From Mermis nigrescens (taxonomy: Eukaryota > Nematoda > Enoplea > Mermithida > Mermithidae), in NCBI GenBank assembly GCA_036768485.1, contig JAVLUZ010000273.1:2165669-2229668 (forward strand): a stretch of DNA of 64,000 nucleotides, read 5' to 3'. The first letter of the stretch is position 1. Each line of letters begins with the position of its first letter. The translations under genes and the position numbers were made by a program. The notes beneath the pieces are model-generated. The model saw only the letters and a program-made list of their open reading frames with translations, was not told the origin of the DNA and ran no database searches. Positions 10,290 to 20,877 of the stretch are shown here, one piece after another.

Positions 10290-10593
10290 GATACGATCTA
10301 TTTTCTGCTCTAATTCATGTGAGGTCCAAATATCTTTAAAACTGCTGATAGTGTCATGAAATAGTGTCGGAGAATCAAAAGTGAATGGGGTCCAGTTTCC
10401 ACTCCAAACAAGCTGAATTGGGGTTTGTGCAACGTGTGTGGCTCCGTTAGGCGAAAGAAAAAAATTGGTTTTCTTTATAAATGCTCGGTATTATTTTATC
10501 ACATGAAGTTCTGTGAGAAAACATAGTCAAATCAGTGCCTCCAGGTAAAACAAAAAATTGATGTGCATTAATTTCAACAGGTAAGTTTACATA
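10290..10593 (-). pseudogene. Envelope-like membrane-proximal region, broken by a stop and a frameshift
   Basis: Between the Gag-Env frame and the Env-Pol frame the minus strand keeps coding. The Gag-Env frame ends at TAA (about 10594), yet the following sequence stays protein-like in the same frame to about 10475. Near a run of T residues there it moves to the frame that feeds the 7782-10289 ORF. This suggests that Gag, Env and Pol were once one continuous polyprotein frame, or one with a recoding site; the present breaks look mutational. It has Trp- and Phe-rich beta-type segments as expected for a fusogen ectodomain. Confidence 0.5.
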
Positions 10594-13359
10594 TTATGTG
10601 TCTCGTACTTTATGGTTCCAATAAATTTTGCTTGTGTTAACTCGATGACATTGCCACACCATAAGTACATCTCCAGCAAAGACAGCATGAATATCACTAC
10701 GCCTAAGTAAGATTCTAGCTCCTGCAGTCGTGTCAATCTGTAAAAGTTGCTTTATTGTGTCTAGTTGGCGCTGTGCAGATCTACAGAGTTCTAGCCATAC
10801 ATTTTTAAAACTTTCTTGCTCAATTTGTAAAATGCGCTGTTCTAAGTATTGCAATTTAGCATTTTCTGGATCAGTTATTTGTGCTACAGTCGAAATAGTA
10901 GTGTTTTGAACTTTTGGATGTGATTTTTCATACTGTTGTCGCAAAAAGAAACTATCTCTTCCCATGATAATTTTTATTAAAACGCCTTGAAGAGTGTCAT
11001 AAGTGCTAATTAGTCCACAGTTACTGCTTACTTTAGTCAGTGTAAAGCCGCTTTGTAGTTCCTTAACTATGACAAACGGAAAATTCACATCTACAGCAAA
11101 AGTTCCTAGCTTATGATACTTACAAAAAGATTTCAGTGGATAAGGGTTCCAAATTACAATAGAGTTATCAGTTACGCATTTACCATGTTGAGCATGACAT
11201 CCTCCTAAGTCACATAAGTCAGAGCTGAGTGTAGTTCCGTCAGTGGTCCCTACATGACATACTTCAATGAAAAAATTTATCGCAGTTTTACACAAGTCGC
11301 GGCAACACCACGAAAATTCTACAGTAAGATTATTAGCAGTAGTCCAGAGTCCATGATGCATATCGTGAAGAGTTTCACTTACCCAAGTTTTAGTTTTCCA
11401 TGCTTCAGAGCAAATAGTGGCAGTAACAGCTTTCATAGAGCTTCCATCATATACTATTCCCTTGCTTCCGAGAAAACCAGTGTTTGTACATATAGCTCTA
11501 TTATGTATATAACATTTTATAGCTTCAGTTGTGTAAGGTGCATCATTAGGTACCCATATATCGACTTTCATGTTATAGGGAGTCGATCTGAGAAGTGGGG
11601 GTACACACTCCACCGCTTTAGAGACTGCTAAGGTATATCCGCCCTGTAGCTTACCACAAAAGTTATAAGTGCGTACATTAGGTGCTGTGTGACATAGTGC
11701 TACTGTCATCAAAACTGTCAAAAAGCAAAGTGATGTCAGAAAAGTATTGTGCAGTGTCTTTTGATTAAGGGATTTACCATGAACGCAAATAAAACTGTCA
11801 TTTTTCATCTCTTTTTCAGCTGCAGCTTCAAGTTTTGGTGACCTAGGCGCGTTCATGACCAGAAGGCGCTCAGACTGTCCCTTATTGCAGTTTTCATCAA
11901 AATCGTTTATGACTGTGACCAAATCGTCACCACCTACCCCTCCTAGGTCAACGGGCACATTTTTTGCCTCCTGCCTTTCCGAAAAGGGGATTGGTGCAGT
12001 CATTTCTCGGGCTAGGTATTTGTGCTCCAAATCCTTACTTTTCAATTGCCCTTCCAAAACTAGACAGTTCACACTATTAAATTCAAAGTTATTTCCGGAA
12101 TCATTAAAATTATACGGTTCTGGACACGTTTCAAACAAACAGAAAGGGTTGTCAACTATTTTAGAATTAGCTGAGTTCTGTTCAGTGTCATCCGCAGGGT
12201 CCACTCCTCCACTTACTGCTAGTACATTACGTTGCTGTGGGCGTACTATGGCTGGGCTAAATGCATTCGTTTTATATCGCACTGGTCCTGCGCTTGCCCC
12301 TGTTCTTCCACTAGACTCATAATTATTATTATTATTGCTCGATTCATTAGTGTTACGATTATTCACGTTCTGATTACATTTAATGGCATGATGGCCAAGT
12401 TTGCCACATTTCCAACAGCAACCCTTTCCTTGGTCACTCCAAGGGGCACCATCCCATTTCCAGGGCCCTTGGTTGCGGTCTGGTTGCCCGTATGGATGCC
12501 AATGATTTCGCTGTGGCTGTTGGATACTTAAATTAGCTATCTGTTGTGATAAGTTATTCATCGTGTCTGTTAAAAGGCTCAGTTCCGGTACAGAGCGCTT
12601 AGCGCTCACATTAGTTGTTGATGTGCTATATGCTTGCTCCTGAATTTCCTGCTGAGTTGCCCTCCTAATTGCTTCCTCTAGATTTTTAGGTTCAGTTACG
12701 ATGATAGTGTAGCGTTTTATCTCAGGTCTTAAACCTCTCAAAAAAGCACCTTTTGCGACAGTTTCACATTGTTCAGTGTTCAAAGAACGATAAGCAGCCT
12801 TAACTAAATTTCGGATATCTACAGCGAATTCTGAAACAGTTTCAGTGGCTCCTTGAGTTCTGTGTACAAGTTGCATTTCCTTAAGCGCGGAGTCTCTACC
12901 TACTGGAAATTCGTTTTTTAGTTCAGTTATCCAGTTTTGATATGTTAAAGGATTATTCAAATTTTCCTGCTCACGACGATTAAAGAAACTAAGTGCTAGT
13001 CCTCTTAAAAATGTAGGTAAAAGTGAGATTTTACACAGTTCATTTAAATTATGTGCATTAGCGAATCGATTAAAAAGTAAAAGCCAATCAGAAATATTTT
13101 CGTTAGAATTTCCAAAGAAAAGAGGTGGCTGTGTTTGAGTTAATAAAAGAGGCGAGGTGTTCTGAACTGCATTAACAACGTGATCTAAGGTTCTCCTAGT
13201 AATTTCTTCAGCTCCATTCGTGAAAAGATCTTGTAGTTCTTGCAAATCCACTGTCGTCATTTTATTACTTAAATTTTTGGTAGCAGATCTAGTTATATAC
13301 AACCTAGGTGCAGGCAATTGAGTAATTCGCTTAGGTGGCAGTTTAGAATAATAAAACAA
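10594..13359 (-). CDS. Gag fused to envelope-like glycoprotein (element A)
   Basis: A 921-codon frame. Residues about 45-280 resemble a retrotransposon capsid/Gag (PPLFFGNSNENISDWLLLF, later FLRGLRPEIKRY). A CCHC knuckle CWKCGKLGHHAIKC sits near residue 316. After an acidic linker, a hydrophobic segment near 538-556 (SLCFLTVLMTVALC) acts like an internal signal peptide. It is followed by a cysteine-rich ectodomain (residues 560-920) with many paired Cys and several N-x-S/T sites. Residues about 790-900 contain a long heptad helix followed by a Cys-containing strand region, the arrangement of class III fusion proteins such as the gB-like glycoproteins of chuviruses and herpesviruses; that assignment is by pattern only. 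The anchor is encoded at the start of the next ORF. The ATG at 13260 is an alternative start. Confidence 0.75.
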   Translation of the reverse strand: MFYYSKLPPKRITQLPAPRLYITRSATKNLSNKMTTVDLQELQDLFTNGAEEITRRTLDHVVNAVQNTSPLLLTQTQPPLFFGNSNENISDWLLLFNRFANAHNLNELCKISLLPTFLRGLALSFFNRREQENLNNPLTYQNWITELKNEFPVGRDSALKEMQLVHRTQGATETVSEFAVDIRNLVKAAYRSLNTEQCETVAKGAFLRGLRPEIKRYTIIVTEPKNLEEAIRRATQQEIQEQAYSTSTTNVSAKRSVPELSLLTDTMNNLSQQIANLSIQQPQRNHWHPYGQPDRNQGPWKWDGAPWSDQGKGCCWKCGKLGHHAIKCNQNVNNRNTNESSNNNNNYESSGRTGASAGPVRYKTNAFSPAIVRPQQRNVLAVSGGVDPADDTEQNSANSKIVDNPFCLFETCPEPYNFNDSGNNFEFNSVNCLVLEGQLKSKDLEHKYLAREMTAPIPFSERQEAKNVPVDLGGVGGDDLVTVINDFDENCNKGQSERLLVMNAPRSPKLEAAAEKEMKNDSFICVHGKSLNQKTLHNTFLTSLCFLTVLMTVALCHTAPNVRTYNFCGKLQGGYTLAVSKAVECVPPLLRSTPYNMKVDIWVPNDAPYTTEAIKCYIHNRAICTNTGFLGSKGIVYDGSSMKAVTATICSEAWKTKTWVSETLHDMHHGLWTTANNLTVEFSWCCRDLCKTAINFFIEVCHVGTTDGTTLSSDLCDLGGCHAQHGKCVTDNSIVIWNPYPLKSFCKYHKLGTFAVDVNFPFVIVKELQSGFTLTKVSSNCGLISTYDTLQGVLIKIIMGRDSFFLRQQYEKSHPKVQNTTISTVAQITDPENAKLQYLEQRILQIEQESFKNVWLELCRSAQRQLDTIKQLLQIDTTAGARILLRRSDIHAVFAGDVLMVWQCHRVNTSKIYWNHKVRDT

Positions 13360-13498
13360 TGAAACAATGCAGTATAAGTATACGATAATTAAATTAATTA
13401 GTGCAGAGAAACGATTAAGTGATTTTGGTGAATGATTTGAACTTACGTTAAAGTTCCGTGAATAGTTAGTGAATAGCGTGGCGATTTAGCGAGTTCTA
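13360..13498 (-). other. 5' leader of element A
   Basis: An untranslated leader of about 140 nt lies between the primer-binding site and the first ATG of Gag. I see no clear packaging hairpin or splice donor. Confidence 0.4.
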
Positions 13499-13516
13499 TC
13501 TCCATTGCGGCCTCCA
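13499..13516 (-). other. Primer-binding site of element A
   Basis: On the minus strand the 5' LTR end GATTACA is followed, after one T, by TGGAGGCCGCAATGGAGA. TGG is the complement of the tRNA CCA tail. The implied acceptor end (GGCCT before CCA) resembles tRNA-Thr, but I cannot confirm the primer. Confidence 0.6.
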
Positions 13517-13517
13517 A

Positions 13518-14052
13518 TGTAATCGACCTAATCGTTCTCTGAGCGTCTTTCTTGTGTTGTACGGTAGTCGAAGTGTGATGACAATGTTCTTTTACTAATA
13601 CACCAATGAGCAATAAGAATACAATAAGTGAGCAATGCGCTGGCGACGAATGTTTAGTAGCGTAGAGGGAATGACGGGAGGGTATAGTGCAAGCCCCTTT
13701 TATTCAAGTTCTAGAGCCTAGTGAGGTGCCTGGCTGGCGCGCTTGGAGGCGCTTAGCTGTGTTCGTGTTTAGTGTTAAGCTATGCATGTTTTTGCTGGAC
13801 AATGTGAGTCACTTATTGTAAGAGGTACAATAAAATTAAAAAAAACTAAGTGAGAGATGGAAGCTAAGCAGGTGTTAAAACATTAGGAGAGCTATTCTGG
13901 GAGTAAAAAGCGTCTCTGAAAGGCGCCAGCTTTCTGACTAAAATCTCAATAGTTAGTGAGTTAAAGGCTTTACTGTTTATAGCTAGTTATGTTACAAAGC
14001 TTAAAGTGTTATAGTATAGTTAGTGCGTTATAGTTAAAATTATTTCATTACA
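13518..14052 (-). repeat. 5' LTR of element A
   Basis: This 535-bp LTR is the partner of 3176-3712. It is followed at 14053 by CTTG, matching the CTTG before 3176, a 4-bp target duplication typical of Ty3/gypsy integration. Confidence 0.9.
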
Positions 14053-14114
14053 CTTGTTATGTGTTCCCAGTTTATTGCATGTGTGTGGGTGTCCAGCTGC
14101 ATAATACCTTCATT

Positions 14115-14493
14115 CATGGACGCATGCAGGGGCGGGGATGTTTGGCCGCCCCCTTGACCAAAAAAATTTTGAAAGGTAAGATAATGCACGAAAAAAATGA
14201 AAGTTGGCATATTTTTATCAAAAATTCTCAAAATTTTCCGCGCTTTGTGTCAGGATCATTATTTTCCAAAAATTTATCCCAGGCGCGGCCAAAAAATGTC
14301 ACTTTTCATAGCTCCTTGAGAGAGAATAATTTTTTCCGAAATGTTTACATTTTATGATCCTAATTGATGGAGCATGTATTGAAATGTCAGAGAATGCACT
14401 TTATTTTGAGCAACCCTTAATATTTTCTGAGATATTGGGCCTTGAAGCTTTCACTACCCCCTCCCCTTTCAAAAAATCCTGCATACACCCTTG
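14115..14493. mobile_element. Second hAT-type MITE family
   Basis: The left end CATGGACGCATGCAGG and the reverse complement of the right end, CAAGGGTGTATGCAGG, match at 12 of 16 positions. The flanks CCTTCATT (14107-14114) and CCTTTATT (14494-14501) match at 7 of 8 positions, fitting an 8-bp hAT target duplication. There is no coding capacity. Confidence 0.5.
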
Positions 14494-14559
14494 CCTTTAT
14501 TATATTATAGTACCTCGTGTTAATAAAGCTATGTATACAGTGATTGACTGGGTACCTAG

Positions 14560-15375
14560 GCCCGGCCGATCATAGCAGATCCGGGCCCAGCTGAAAACCA
14601 CTGGGCCCGGGGTCGGGCCTCAAATAATTATTGTTTATATTTTAGACATTTACTATTTCAGCTGTTGTCTATACATCTTAAGAGTTTGCTATAGCCTGTG
14701 ATTCTATTAAAATCGATTGGCCTTACTTCTGCCCATCTGCTCATTATCGTATCCTTGTCAACTGTCATATGTACATGCATCTTCTATACAATGCTTTAAT
14801 ACGTGTCCTATTCTAAACACTACACAATTACAACTGACATCAACATATCTTCTCCACTTTAACTATTCTTTGACCTCAAAAAAACGATTGTGCTACAGCT
14901 ATATGTAAAATAAGCAAATAAAATATTATTGAATGTTTCAAAACTGCCACTCTAAAACTCCTTCAAAATAAAAAATTTTAATTTCTACAAAAATCTTTTC
15001 AATTCAGTTAGCTCGGAAATATCTTAGTGCGCCATGTGGAAATAGTTCAAGCGAACGAGAATTTAGTGCAGTTGGCGACATAGCAATTTATGAAAGAATT
15101 TGTTTGCTGCCCGAGAATGCAGATGAATCGATTTTGCAAGTATAACTTGAAGGCCACTGGATTTGATTCATCTGCTCTAAAGCAGTAATTGGCGTTTAGT
15201 GCGGATAAATCTTTTTGACACAACAGTAAGCCTTGCATTTGACAAATAACAAATGTAAAATTGGTCTAAATATGTATCTTATGTATAACACTATATTGGA
15301 AGCAAGGCTTGCTGTTAATGTATAAGCCCGATCCCGGACCCGGTATTTTTTGAGCCCGGTCGATCAATGTATGTA
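14560..15375 (+). mobile_element. Relic hAT transposon
   Basis: CCGGGC-rich ends (14560-14630 and 15325-15375) resemble each other as diverged inverted repeats, including CCCGGGGTCGGGCCT on the left and the reverse complement CCGGGATCGGGCTT on the right. Between them lies the C-terminal end of a hAT transposase (15011-15145). Most of the transposase is gone. Confidence 0.5.
15011..15145 (+). pseudogene. hAT transposase C-terminal dimerisation domain fragment
   Basis: A 44-codon frame ends at a TAA. It contains LARKYLSAP, SSSEREFSAVGDI and, 8-10 residues later, a RICLLPENADES segment. This is the conserved hAT C-terminal pattern (Ala/Lys-Tyr-Leu, Ser-Glu-Arg-x-Phe-Ser, then Arg..Leu.Pro-Glu). 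The frame is open a little upstream (through FSIQ), but the catalytic core is absent. It lies inside GC-rich terminal repeats, so it is a transposon relic and not a host gene. Confidence 0.65.
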
Positions 15376-15468
15376 CTTCTGATCGGGCCAACAAGTAATT
15401 CAACTATTACACATGTAATGGCTCAAAATTTTGGTGGGGTTCCCTGGTCATTTATAATGGGTAATGAC

Positions 15469-15724
15469 CATACGTCGGCAGCAAGAAAATTCTGGGGGGT
15501 GCAAGATTTTTTTGAAGGTCGAAAAATGGCCTTAAAAATGGTGGTATGGCGATAAAAACACCATTTTTCGACGTTTCTCATCAAGCACTATCCATTGGCA
15601 TCAAAAAATTGCGAAAAAAGAAAAAATTTTCAAAAAATTGAATTCTGGGGGGGTATTTTGATTTCTGGGGGTATTTTGGTTTCTGGGGGGTGCATACCCC
15701 CCAAACCCCCACGCCCAGAGTGTG
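15469..15724 (+). mobile_element. hAT-type MITE, copy 2
   Basis: Starts CATACGTCGGCAGC and ends CGCCCAGAGTGTG. Perfect 8-bp duplications GTAATGAC lie at 15461-15468 and 15725-15732. It lies 140 bp from copy 3 in the same orientation. Confidence 0.85.
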
Positions 15725-15864
15725 GTAATGACCTCCAGTTCTTCAAGTAAAACGGCTAGAAAACCCAAAAGATCCGAAAAAATTCGAATTTTTTTTAACA
15801 GTTGAGGGGGTCAAAAATTTTCTTGCATTGGGGGAAAGGAGGACGACCAACTCAGGGTGAGGGG

Positions 15865-16125
15865 CATACGTGGGCAGCAAGAAAATTCTGGGGGGTGCAA
15901 GATTTTTTTGAAGGTCGAAAAATGGCCTTAAAAATGGTGGTATGGCGATAAAAACACCATTTTTCGACGTTTCTCATCAAGCACTATCCATTGGCATCAA
16001 AAAATTGCGAAAAAACGAAAAAATTTTCAAAAATTGAATTCTGGGGGGGGGTATTTTGATTTCTGGGGGGTATTTTGGTTTGGGGGGGGGGTGCATACCC
16101 CCCAAACCCCCCACGCCCAGGTGTG
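15865..16125 (+). mobile_element. hAT-type MITE, copy 3
   Basis: Starts CATACGTGGGCAGC and ends CGCCCAGGTGTG. Perfect 8-bp duplications GTGAGGGG lie at 15857-15864 and 16126-16133. Confidence 0.85.
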
Positions 16126-16133
16126 GTGAGGGG

Positions 16134-17043
16134 ATATCTTATCCCCCTTACATGTATGCTTGCATGAACGACTCCTGCAGTACTCTGGGAGTTCGAGTTT
16201 TTTGGAGCTCGGGAATTACATTGCACCAATGCAAAGACTCAGCTGATACTTAAAAGCTATAATTCAGATAAGAGTGATTTCAAAAACAAGTGTTCATTTA
16301 ACTCACTTCTGAACTTTAAAAAGCGACTTCATAACTGGAAAAATGAACTTTCCTAGGAGTTTTTTGGTGCAAGACATAAGATTTTTATGTACATACATAA
16401 GATTTTTTGTACATTTTCTAGCTCGATGGATTGGTCAAAACAGGTGGCGCATTCCGCAGTCAAATTTCTGAGTTGCCCACTGAAAGTTTGAACTGCAGTG
16501 CTTATAATAATGATGATGCAATTTCATTTGTCCAATCTGCCATAAGCAGGAAAATAAATTGCGAAGTTCAGCAAAATATACCTAAAAATTCACATCTTTC
16601 CCTTGAAGTGAAGCTAAAAATTTATCGGAGACATCAAAAATTTGTTGTTCTGATATGCTTGCCAGTAATGTTTATATTGACTAATTTATGTCAGTTGCTT
16701 GTTTGTCCAACAAATACAGTAAGATTTTGAGTTGCATATTGCATATGAAAGCGTTTTATAACTTATCTCACAAAACCCTATTTAAGTGGTTCAACCGGTT
16801 AATTTTGAGCTGGTTAACCCTAACCCTAGCCTTATCTTTTTCCTCACATAGGCTTAGCCACTAACCTTAATCTAATCGTATTTTGCTAACCCTAGCAACA
16901 CTACATCTATCACGTGATATCTTATATCACTCATATGTTGTGTGATATAAGATATCACAGAGGGTATCTCCTATCTTATATCACTGCATGTTATGGCACA
17001 TGTTTTCGGCTATGTCCCAAAATCGGATGTGCTTAAGTATAGG
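16134..17043. other. Unannotated stretch with old repeat segments
   Basis: I see no convincing gene. The open frame at 16431-16730 has a hydrophobic end but no family I recognise. It contains a degenerate CCCTAA tract (16795-16905) and the inverted repeat at 16914-16958. Confidence 0.35.
16914..16958. repeat. Perfect 17-bp inverted repeat
   Basis: GTGATATCTTATATCAC (16914-16930) is followed after 11 bp by its exact reverse complement GTGATATAAGATATCAC (16942-16958). Each arm is also nearly palindromic. A partial third copy follows at 16972-16983. Confidence 0.7.
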
Positions 17044-17051
17044 GACGCCTC

Positions 17052-17307
17052 CACACCTGGGCGTGGGGGTATGCACCCCCGAGAAACCAAAATACCCCCC
17101 AGATATCAAAATACTCCCCTCCAGAATTTAATTTTTGAAAATTTTTTCGTTTGTTTCGCAATTTTTTGATGCCAATGGATAGTGCTTGATGAGAAACGTC
17201 GGAAAATAGTGTTTTTACGCCATGCCACTATTTTTTGAGGTCATTTTTTGACTTTCGTAAAATCTTTGCACCCCCCCCCCTCAGAATTTTCTTGCTGCCC
17301 ATGTATG
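17052..17307 (-). mobile_element. hAT-type MITE, copy 4
   Basis: Reverse-oriented copy from CACACCTGGGCG to CTGCCCATGTATG. Perfect 8-bp duplications GACGCCTC lie at 17044-17051 and 17308-17315. The related locus at 2104-2152 represents the empty site. Confidence 0.85.
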
Positions 17308-17315
17308 GACGCCTC

Positions 17316-18240
17316 CCGCTTCACCCCTGTACAGGGTAGTGTTGGCAAAACAATAACGAGAACAAAAGGAGGAACAGTTGTTCTCATTTCCCGTTATTGT
17401 TAACAAACCGAGAATGATGTTTTTGGACCGATTTGATTTACCATTAACAGAGCGATTAATGAACATCTTTAATGAGAATTGGAACAATAAAGTCTTCAGA
17501 ATGGCTTCATTTATCGTTAACAAAGGAATAATTGATCATGGTTAATGAGAACGAAAACAAAAAAGCTCCTCAGAACAGTCTTGATTATTGTTCTAAATGA
17601 TTTTTGAGTCAGTAATTTCATAGGTTAAAACGTGCACACATAATTACTGTATTTTTGTTTTTGTGAATTCTTCAAATGCGTTACTTTATGCATACAACTC
17701 ATTCCTGCTCTTCTCGATTGTTTATCAAACTCAATCAGTTAATCCGTTATTGAATGTATTCTGTCTGCAATTCAGTCTTTCGCAACTTCATTTTAATCAA
17801 GAGATGAGGTAAGTTTTCATTGAGGACGATAATATGGCAGTAGTACAATGAGGCGCTCTGGGGTTGCCACCCACGCACTTTTGCACTTAAGTGCATTAGT
17901 ATAGGTGCACGCATTCAAAATGCGTACTAGGTGGTGATGTACAACTTAGGGGGCCCTGACCGACCTAAAAGATGGCAAATAGAAGGTTAGGCGCATGGTC
18001 AATAAGCCCTACTGGTCATCTAATGGTCAAGAAAAAGTAAATTCATAGTAATTAAAGTTCAATAGAGCCTAGAGGCCCCCTCCGACCAACCTGGTAGGCG
18101 GCCAATAGCGAGTAATGGGTTTGGTCAGGTGCAATAAGCGCTAATGGTGGACAGGTCAACTAATGGTCAAGACATACAAAAATAGTGTAAAGTAAATAAT
18201 GAAATATTAACTGTCTATACATTAATATTTAGTGAGTGTA
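17316..18240. other. Unannotated AT-rich stretch
   Basis: From 17340, repeated AACGAGAAC and GTTAATGAGAAC motifs follow TAGTGTTGGCAAAAC, which looks like the end of an old hAT-like element, but no second end was found. At 17880-18130 two related segments around CCGACC(A)...GGTAG..GGC(C)AATAG repeat loosely. No gene is seen. Confidence 0.3.
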
Positions 18241-19400
18241 AAGTCAAAAATTTGGTGTTTACAATGCGTTCCTGTCTTGTTTTTTCTGTCTACTTCTCCG
18301 GTTATGAGTCAGAGACACGATTATTGAGTCTAGAAATGGACCAGAAACCAAATTTGATATGCCAGTCTGGCGCATATGTTTACACTCTACAGTGTTGTTA
18401 AGTAGTTTACACCTATTGTTAGTTTGCCCATCGAACATTATTGAGACTTAATTTTTTTCATAAATATTAATCGTTATATCGAAACAATATTAAAAATACG
18501 AATCTGACCAAAATCTTCTTTACACTAGGTGTTTACATGAAGTTTACACTACATATGTATTTATCTTTGTTTTTGAGCATTCCAGAAACCTAATTTTTTC
18601 CTGGAGTCCAGACATTTTCAAAGAATCAAATGTGAGACATCATGTAGGCCCGTTTGTTTACATCCAACAGTGATGTAAAGTAGTTTACACTCATTGTTTA
18701 TTTGTCCTTAGACCATTGTAGAGACATAACTTTTTCATTAATGTTGATCATAATATCCGAGTAATATCAGATTTACAAATCCGACTAGAATCCTCTTTAC
18801 ACTCGGTTGGTTGTGTGAAGTTTACACTGCTAATCAATCTTTGTTCTAAAGCTTTGCAAAAACCTGAATTTTTCGCCAAAATCTGAAAATTTACATGGAA
18901 TTAAATAAGGGACGTCAGCTGGGCGCGTTTGTTTACTTTCAACAGTGATGTAAGGAGGTTTACATCTGTCTATTTGTCCTTAAATCGTTATGGAAATGTA
19001 ATTTTTTTATGAATGGTGATCGTAATATCCGAGTAATATCGAATTTACAAATCCGACTGAAATCTCACTTTACACTCGTTGCTAGTGTTAGGTTTACACT
19101 ATATAATAAGCTCCATTCTAGAGCCTCACGGTGACTTATTTTTTCTCTAAAGTCATAAAATATATATGGAAACAGATGTGATACATCTGCTGGGGGCGTA
19201 TGAAGAGTATTGTAAAGTGATTAACATCTAAGATTAATTTGTTCTTAGAACATTATAGAGGTTTCATTTCTTAATAAATGCTGATCGCTATATCAAAGCA
19301 ATATCGAAATTATTAATCCCACCAAATTCTTTACACTCTTGTGTAAAGTTTAAAATGTAGATTAAGTTTAGCTCTAAAAAGTTTTGGAAGCATATTTCTT
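18240..19400. repeat. Tandem satellite, about 265-283 bp period, four copies
   Basis: Diverged units repeat in order: a GTTTACA...CAACAGTGATGTAA start, TATTTGTCCTTA, ATGTTGATCATAATATCCGAG, an ACAAATCCGAC box, CTTTACACTCG and an AAGTTTACACT box. Unit starts lie near 18370, 18650, 18933 and 19198. GTGTAAA/TTTACAC boxes recur in every unit and also in other arrays of this window. Confidence 0.7.
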
Positions 19401-20105
19401 TACAGGATGTTCTATGTAACATAAGAATTACTAATCAGAATGTTTGTTTCTTCTACAACTAGTAGCTTTGTAAATTTAAAACCATTCAATTTTTAGAAGA
19501 ACCACACAGTAAATGAAATCCAGTATTGTATTTCCAAATGTTGCTAATTAAAAGTAGAGGTACTAGCAAAGAAAAATGCTCAGATGGAACAAAAAGGGGA
19601 ATATACTTGGGATTATGGATTATCGAGGATGTAAAAGGAGGGGACTAGGAAAAATCTCCCTATGTTATATGCCAAAAATCACAAAATATGTTAAAAACCA
19701 GACTTTCTCTAAACAATGCAAAAAATCGAAGTATATTCTACTGCCTTGAAAAATGCAAAAGTTTAGTAAACATTTGTTGTAGACATGTGTAAAAGAGTAT
19801 CTATATAAAGTCTGTTGCACGTCAGCTTCCGTGCTTCCTACTGCTTTGAGCCAACAATATCATTGATTGTCTTGAATGCATTGATATGTACTATTTCATT
19901 CAATTTGGTTAGCTACTTTATTGCTAATTTGCTGCTTGTTTCAATCAATTTTTTGGCGAGTAATGAAGTAATTTCTATTGATTGATGATTATAGAAATAA
20001 ACGAGTACGTAATTTACCGTTTTGACGTAGACAATTTTGTCCACAACCTGGTTTCGAGTAGATTTTAGTCGGGTCTGGTGGGTAGATTCCTCGATTTCTA
20101 TGAGA
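19401..20105. other. No feature seen
   Basis: AT-rich sequence without a protein-like frame or an obvious repeat. Confidence 0.4.
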
Positions 20106-20220
20106 ATGCGAGTATAAGTCGAGTTTTTATTCTAAATTCTCAAGAATACGGGTATAAGTCGAGCTTTTATTCTAAATTCTCAAGAATGAGGGTATAAGTC
20201 GAGTTTTATTCTGAATTCTG
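20106..20220. repeat. 40-bp tandem repeat, three copies
   Basis: Units share GGGTATAAGTCGAG followed by TTTTATTCTAAATTCTCAAG, with a period of about 40 bp. An open frame at 20172-20390 on the minus strand overlaps it but has no recognised family. Confidence 0.65.
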
Positions 20221-20606
20221 AGTTTTTGAGTTATACGCGACTGCTTGGCTAACGTCCTAAGACAGACTAACTCCACTTTGTTTAATTTTTCTAATTGTGT
20301 GCCTAATCCTATTTTTACGCCTCTATTCTTTGGGAGGGCACGTAGGGCAGCCCTGGTTGCAGGCTGAATACAAGGCATTTTAAATTTCACGTGTACTGAG
20401 TCATGCTTCTGCCTACATAATAGCTCGAGTTAGGTACTTATTTTTATCAACCCAATTCGTGCATCAATTAAGGCTCTAAGCATGCGAGTATACTATCTGT
20501 TGAGTACTGTATGTAGTGCCCGCTGTTGATGAATGACAGCTGCTGCGCACGTACACAATCAATTTTTGTCTGTTGCATGTGATATGCGGAGGTTGGGGGT
20601 TGCGAG

Positions 20607-20869
20607 CACACATGGGCGTGGGGGGGATCTGGGGGGGGGGTCTGGACCCCAGAAACCAAAAGAACCCCCCAGAAATCAAAAGACCCCCCAGAAATCAATT
20701 TTTGAAATTTTTTTTGTTTTTTTCGCAATTTTTTGATGCCAATGGATAGTGCTTGATGAGAAACGTCAAAAAATGGTGTTCTTATCGCCATATCACCATT
20801 TTTAAGGCCCTTTTTTTGACCTTCAAAAAATCTTGGACCCCCCCAGAATTTTCTTGCTGCCCACGTATG
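20607..20869 (-). mobile_element. hAT-type MITE, copy 5 (tandem pair with copy 6)
   Basis: Reverse-oriented copy from CACACATGGGCG to CTGCCCACGTATG. It is flanked by GTTGCGAG at 20599-20606 and 20870-20877. The right duplication is shared with copy 6, which begins immediately after it. Confidence 0.85.
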
Positions 20870-20877
20870 GTTGCGAG

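Larger units (their letters stand above)
3176..14052 (-). mobile_element. Element A: full-length Ty3/gypsy-type element with central envelope
   Basis: This is a complete minus-strand LTR element of 10,877 bp. LTRs at 13518-14052 (5') and 3176-3712 (3') share 6-bp terminal inverted repeats TGTAAT/ATTACA and are flanked by CTTG on both sides (3172-3175 and 14053-14056). By eye the LTRs differ at roughly ten to fifteen positions plus one short indel cluster, so the insertion is fairly young. Internal order in the element's sense: primer site, Gag, envelope-like glycoprotein, transmembrane segment, two retropepsin-like domains, RT, RNase H, integrase, small coiled-coil ORF, RNase D-like ORF, polypurine tract. 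Several stops and frameshifts break the frames, so this copy is defective. The RT-RNase H-IN order and motifs place it in Metaviridae (Ty3/gypsy). Confidence 0.9.
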
